14,134 nt of DNA from Leucocoprinus leucothites (lineage: Eukaryota > Basidiomycota > Agaricomycetes > Agaricales > Agaricaceae): contig JAACJO010000103.1 of the NCBI GenBank assembly GCA_013368445.1, positions 1 through 14,134 of the forward strand, read 5' to 3'. Under the pieces are notes generated by a model, which was given only the letters and a program-made list of their open reading frames with translations, ran no database searches and was not told where the DNA came from. Positions 11,801-14,134 of the stretch are shown here, piece after piece (position 1 is the stretch's first letter; each line of letters starts with the position of its first letter). Position numbers and translations under genes: made by a program.

Positions 11801-12912
11801 GCATCGCCCCCCGTATCTCCCATACCATCGTTCAGCTCTTCTTCCAACTCTCGACTAGCTTCAGCCACGCCGACCTTATCTTGATTCTCCTCGCCCAGGC
11901 GTCCCCGCGCTTGGTTCTCGTGCTCCAGAGTTCCGTCCCACTGGCGAACATAACGAGATTCAATACGGGCGATGACAGGATTTTCTCTGTCTTCCTCCCT
12001 CGGTATACTCTGAAGCGCATAAGATGGCCGTGCGTCGTCTTGCTCCGAATCGTCCACCCACGAATCTGTACCAACATGACAAATGCGAGACGATAGCAAG
12101 TTTAAATTCACGTACCATGACCTTCCGCATCCTCTTCTTCGCCTTCGTCGTCGTCCACATCGGCCTCCAAGTCGAGGAAAGCCCTGGCATCCACCTGATT
12201 TTGACTCAAAATCAAACTGGTATCTGCTTCAAACTTATTTAAAGCGTACCTTCTGCCGTTTTGAGGGAACATGGACCTATCAACGCGTGAGCTATTGCTG
12301 TCGCCGGTTCTCCGCTAAACCCGCACCTGCTGCAGTCGTTTGTTTTTTCTAGCTGACGCGATCGGTTGGGATGGTAAGTCCTATGAGGGGCACGTCCAAC
12401 GTCAGAAACGGATCTCAGTGTGTGCAACAACATACGGAGAGAGACGGTTCCTGGAAGAATCAAAATCATGAGTGCGTTCCGCTATCCTACCCCACTAGAG
12501 ATGCTGGTACCCACCGGTTCATCCGGATCATAGACCCATTGAATCTGGTGCGCCTCCTTTAACGATCCATCTTCATTCACTGCATTGCCTCTCTGCGTGA
12601 ATAAGAACACAGAATAAGCATAGGTTGACAAGTGTACCAACCTCCCAGCCAGCGCTTTCGCTGTATGCAATCTGCGTTGAATCAGCTTGTGAGAGAAAGG
12701 ACAAAGGCGTAGACACTCACCTGCTTTGACTAAGAAGACCAAAAATAATACGGGCATTATCTCAATCAGTCAAACGGTGCCTCGGTCATACCACCGCGGC
12801 GTACCCTTGTTTCTTCCTTTTTACTAGCAGGTTCAATACGATTCCACACGTCAGGCGGCAGATAGACGTACAATCGAGAACACAGCTCGTTCAGGGGGGT
12901 TCGTGGTGTCAT
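8837..12912 (-). CDS. Spt5-like transcription elongation factor paralogue (NGN plus KOW modules, 14 exons)
   Basis: Proposed exons: 12912-12805, 12729-12721, 12671-12642, 12592-12515, 12450-12436, 12380-12327, 12276-12250, 12194-12116, 12065-11689, 11628-10339, 10288-9945, 9897-9646, 9595-9324, 9270-8837; ~1,122 residues. The N-terminal part is acidic, with a stretch (LDLEADVDDDEGEEEDAEG, exon 8) resembling the Spt5 N-terminus. The NGN domain (~250-335) starts at GDTVLWEVKAK. KOW1 (~351-389) contains GSWIRMARGKYRGDIAYV. A Pro/Ser-rich insertion (~419-514) follows, then KOW2 (~649-684), KOW3 (~749-805) and KOW4 (~833-890), then a ~230-residue C-terminal part. Spt5, bound to Spt4, clamps RNA polymerase II and promotes processive transcription and RNA processing. 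The repeated CTR tail of canonical Spt5 is absent, so this is probably a diverged paralogue and not the essential copy. Least certain are the 9-nt exon 12729-12721 (a single 133-nt intron is the alternative), the 15-nt exon, and the AAG acceptor at 10289. Confidence 0.83.
9324..10288 (-). other. Duplicated KOW-module exons within the Spt5-like gene
   Basis: Exons 11 and 12 encode modules of the same design. Each starts its KOW core with a Gln-Lys-Leu motif (FQKLEGADIVV against YQKLKGMDVLV), has FKGNTGRI against LKGHWGKV, and ends with RDMYYRL or EDMLYRR. In both cases a phase-2 intron interrupts the final codon, and the next exon resumes with Asp-Pro-x-Gly-x-Tyr (DPTGPYYRL and DPGGAYFEL). Matching protein pattern and matching intron position and phase point to an internal duplication of a whole exon. 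Confidence 0.7.
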
Positions 12913-12916
12913 TCAT
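12851..12916 (-). other. Short upstream reading frame overlapping the Spt5-like start codon
   Basis: An ATG at 12916 lies four bases before the proposed start at 12912 (ATGAATGAC). It opens a 21-codon frame that ends in TGA at 12851, inside exon 1. This first ATG has A at -3, while the main ATG has T at -3 and is directly preceded by an in-frame TGA. Scanning ribosomes could therefore start on the short frame first and reduce translation of the main protein. Alternatively, the true start lies in an upstream exon I did not find. Confidence 0.4.
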
Positions 12917-12960
12917 TGTTGCGCTGCGCAAAGAGAGGCCGCCCTGGTCGTGGCGTTAAA

Positions 12961-12972
12961 TTTGTATAAATG
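12961..12972 (-). promoter_or_regulatory. Possible TATA element of the Spt5-like gene
   Basis: On the minus strand the sequence reads atttatacaaa, about 50 bp upstream of the proposed ATG at 12912. Position and sequence suit a TATA-like element, but AT-rich matches are frequent and no transcript start is known. Confidence 0.3.
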
Positions 12973-12976
12973 GATG

Positions 12977-13269
12977 GCATGAATGACCTTCTAGCTACCT
13001 GGCCATACTCTCCTCGTTCACCATTCTACATCCAGCATCGTAAATAGTACCCGCAGGTCAATACTATATGTGTATATACCGTCGATCTGACAATGCGTAA
13101 GTCGAACAAACGATTTCTAGTGCTCTTAACACATACTTTTGCCTTTCCATGCTTTTCGCTAATTGCCAGGAGAGTGTCTAGAAATACGTTTACTAGTCAA
13201 CTATGCCACCCCAAATGCCACTTAAGACGCTGACTTACGTCGTGTAGCGAGTATACGTTACACACCGCT
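12977..13269. other. Upstream intergenic DNA of the Spt5-like gene
   Basis: About 290 bp between the possible TATA element and repeat copy R. I see no open frame of note, no RNA gene and no clear repeat. It is the likely promoter region of the minus-strand Spt5-like gene. Confidence 0.4.
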
Positions 13270-13550
13270 CACTACTAGACACGATGATGATGGGAGGAGG
13301 AAAAGTTGTTACTAAGCACTCGTCCCGCATTTATGCAAAAAAGTTCGGTGCCAGCCGAAACTATAGAAGTCAGGATCCTCGTATGATCCGTCGTTCCATG
13401 ACCGAGATCCGATCACATTATCAGATCCGTACACGTGCCGCTTTGTTCGGAGCTTGAATATTTGGGCACCGAACTCTGTGGCTCAAGTGCCGCTTCTTGA
13501 CATCAAAACGCCTTCCCTCCCGACCACGATCTCCACATATCCATGGGTAA
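13270..13550. repeat. MITE-like element with inverted arms, copy R
   Basis: The left arm holds ggaaaagttgtta (13299-13311) and gcaaaaaagttcggtg (13335-13350), followed by ccagccga. The right arm holds ggcaccgaac (13465-13474). The structure matches copy L at the other end of the window in the same orientation: both have the GTTCGGTGCC inverted core, and right of it tcggag and the cacc-gaac arm. The left arm of R is also an excellent inverted match to the right arm of L, with 13-bp and 16-bp exact blocks separated by 23 nt in each. The ends are approximate and no target-site duplication was resolved. The right end may reach atgggtaag at ~13542-13550, which has a counterpart beside copy L at ~268-277. 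Confidence 0.65.
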
Positions 13551-13596
13551 GTTCTGCCATAAAATACCACTATGTCTATAACTAATGCCAGGTTCT

Positions 13597-14116
13597 TCAC
13601 TTGTAATAGCGTAATCTTTGACTCGGGAAGCCAGGAAACGAGCCGAGGGCCTGAAGATTAAAATTATATACCTTGAAAATCCACTTTGCATAGGGTATAT
13701 AGACGAGCTCCCTGTTCAGACTAGCAGAAATATTGACTATACTGGTCCCACAGGCATCTCTCGACATCGTATTAGAGCGAACATAAATAAAACAGGCCGA
13801 GCGATAATCGAACGTCAAACCACGACCATACAACCCTATGGTTGCTGCTTCCATTACACGAAGGTCTACTCGATGTGAGGAGCCCTGGCCGTGTCGTGCT
13901 GGGCGTTTGAGATCGATCTGAACAGCTTGCTCTTCAACAAGCACCCTGCACGAACAGGCGTGGTCCTAATGGATTTCGCGTACAAGTGAGTTCATCGATG
14001 GCTCCACTTTCTGGCACGTCATTGAGCGGGAGTTTCATCATTGGTTGACAGAGTAGATCGTCAGGTTTGGCTCGTAACTCAGCTTGCTGTTCAGAAAGTA
14101 AAAGCCACTCACTCAC
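13597..14116 (-). other. Unrecognised minus-strand open stretches, possible exons or remains of another gene
   Basis: Two consecutive open stretches, 14116-13934 (60 codons) and 13944-13597 (115 codons), overlap in different frames around 13940. Their translations look protein-like (for example PMMKLPLNDVPESGAIDELT, then VEEQAVQIDLKRPARHG), but I recognise no family. They could be exons joined by a short intron, a frameshifted pseudogene, or chance. The right window edge cuts any further upstream exons. Confidence 0.25.
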
Positions 14117-14134
14117 GGAACCTCAGGATTTCAA

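Noticed and set aside
12239..12469. Minus-strand open frame with a Cys-x2-Cys motif
   Set aside because: The frame conflicts with three small exons that splice cleanly in phase 0 into the acidic Spt5-like N-terminus. Its apparent cysteine motif falls across an exon-intron border.

Overview
The window looks like nuclear DNA of a filamentous fungus, most likely a basidiomycete of the Agaricomycetes. Evidence: coding regions broken by many short introns (47-81 nt, GT-AG, several with CTAAC/CTRAY branch sites close to the acceptor), many tiny exons, and two protein families that are multi-copy in that group. No bacterial operon, CRISPR array, rRNA or tRNA was seen.

Layout. Positions ~10-280 hold a divergent copy (L) of a ~270-bp element with inverted arms. 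Positions ~280-840 hold nothing recognisable. The minus strand from 7546 down to 843 carries one large gene, which I reassembled from 15 exons into ~1,970 residues: N-terminal zinc fingers, a charged linker built from nine very small phase-0 exons, an OrsD-like (DUF3505-type) zinc-finger domain, a long unassigned middle region, a RecQ-type superfamily 2 helicase with its cysteine cluster, a disordered linker and C-terminal Cys/His clusters. This is the arrangement of the fungal telomere-linked-helicase-like RecQ proteins. Positions 7547-8836 are intergenic. The minus strand from 12912 down to 8837 carries a second gene of 14 exons and ~1,122 residues, an Spt5-like transcription elongation factor with acidic N-terminus, NGN domain and at least four KOW modules, but no C-terminal heptad tail. 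Positions ~13270-13550 hold copy R of the flanking element, and 13560-14134 hold open minus-strand stretches that may be exons or remains of another gene.

How it may fit together. Both genes point the same way and lie between two related elements. The neighbouring arms of the two elements share exact blocks of 13 and 16 bp separated by the same 23-nt spacing. The simplest reading is that two MITE-like insertions happen to flank a helicase-Spt5 gene pair. A more interesting but unproven reading is that the ~13.3-kb segment is a composite or subtelomeric unit carrying a RecQ/OrsD helicase and a lineage-specific Spt5 paralogue. Exon structures were worked out by eye from splice signals and frame continuity. 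The large exons are secure; a few small-exon boundaries are marked as ambiguous.
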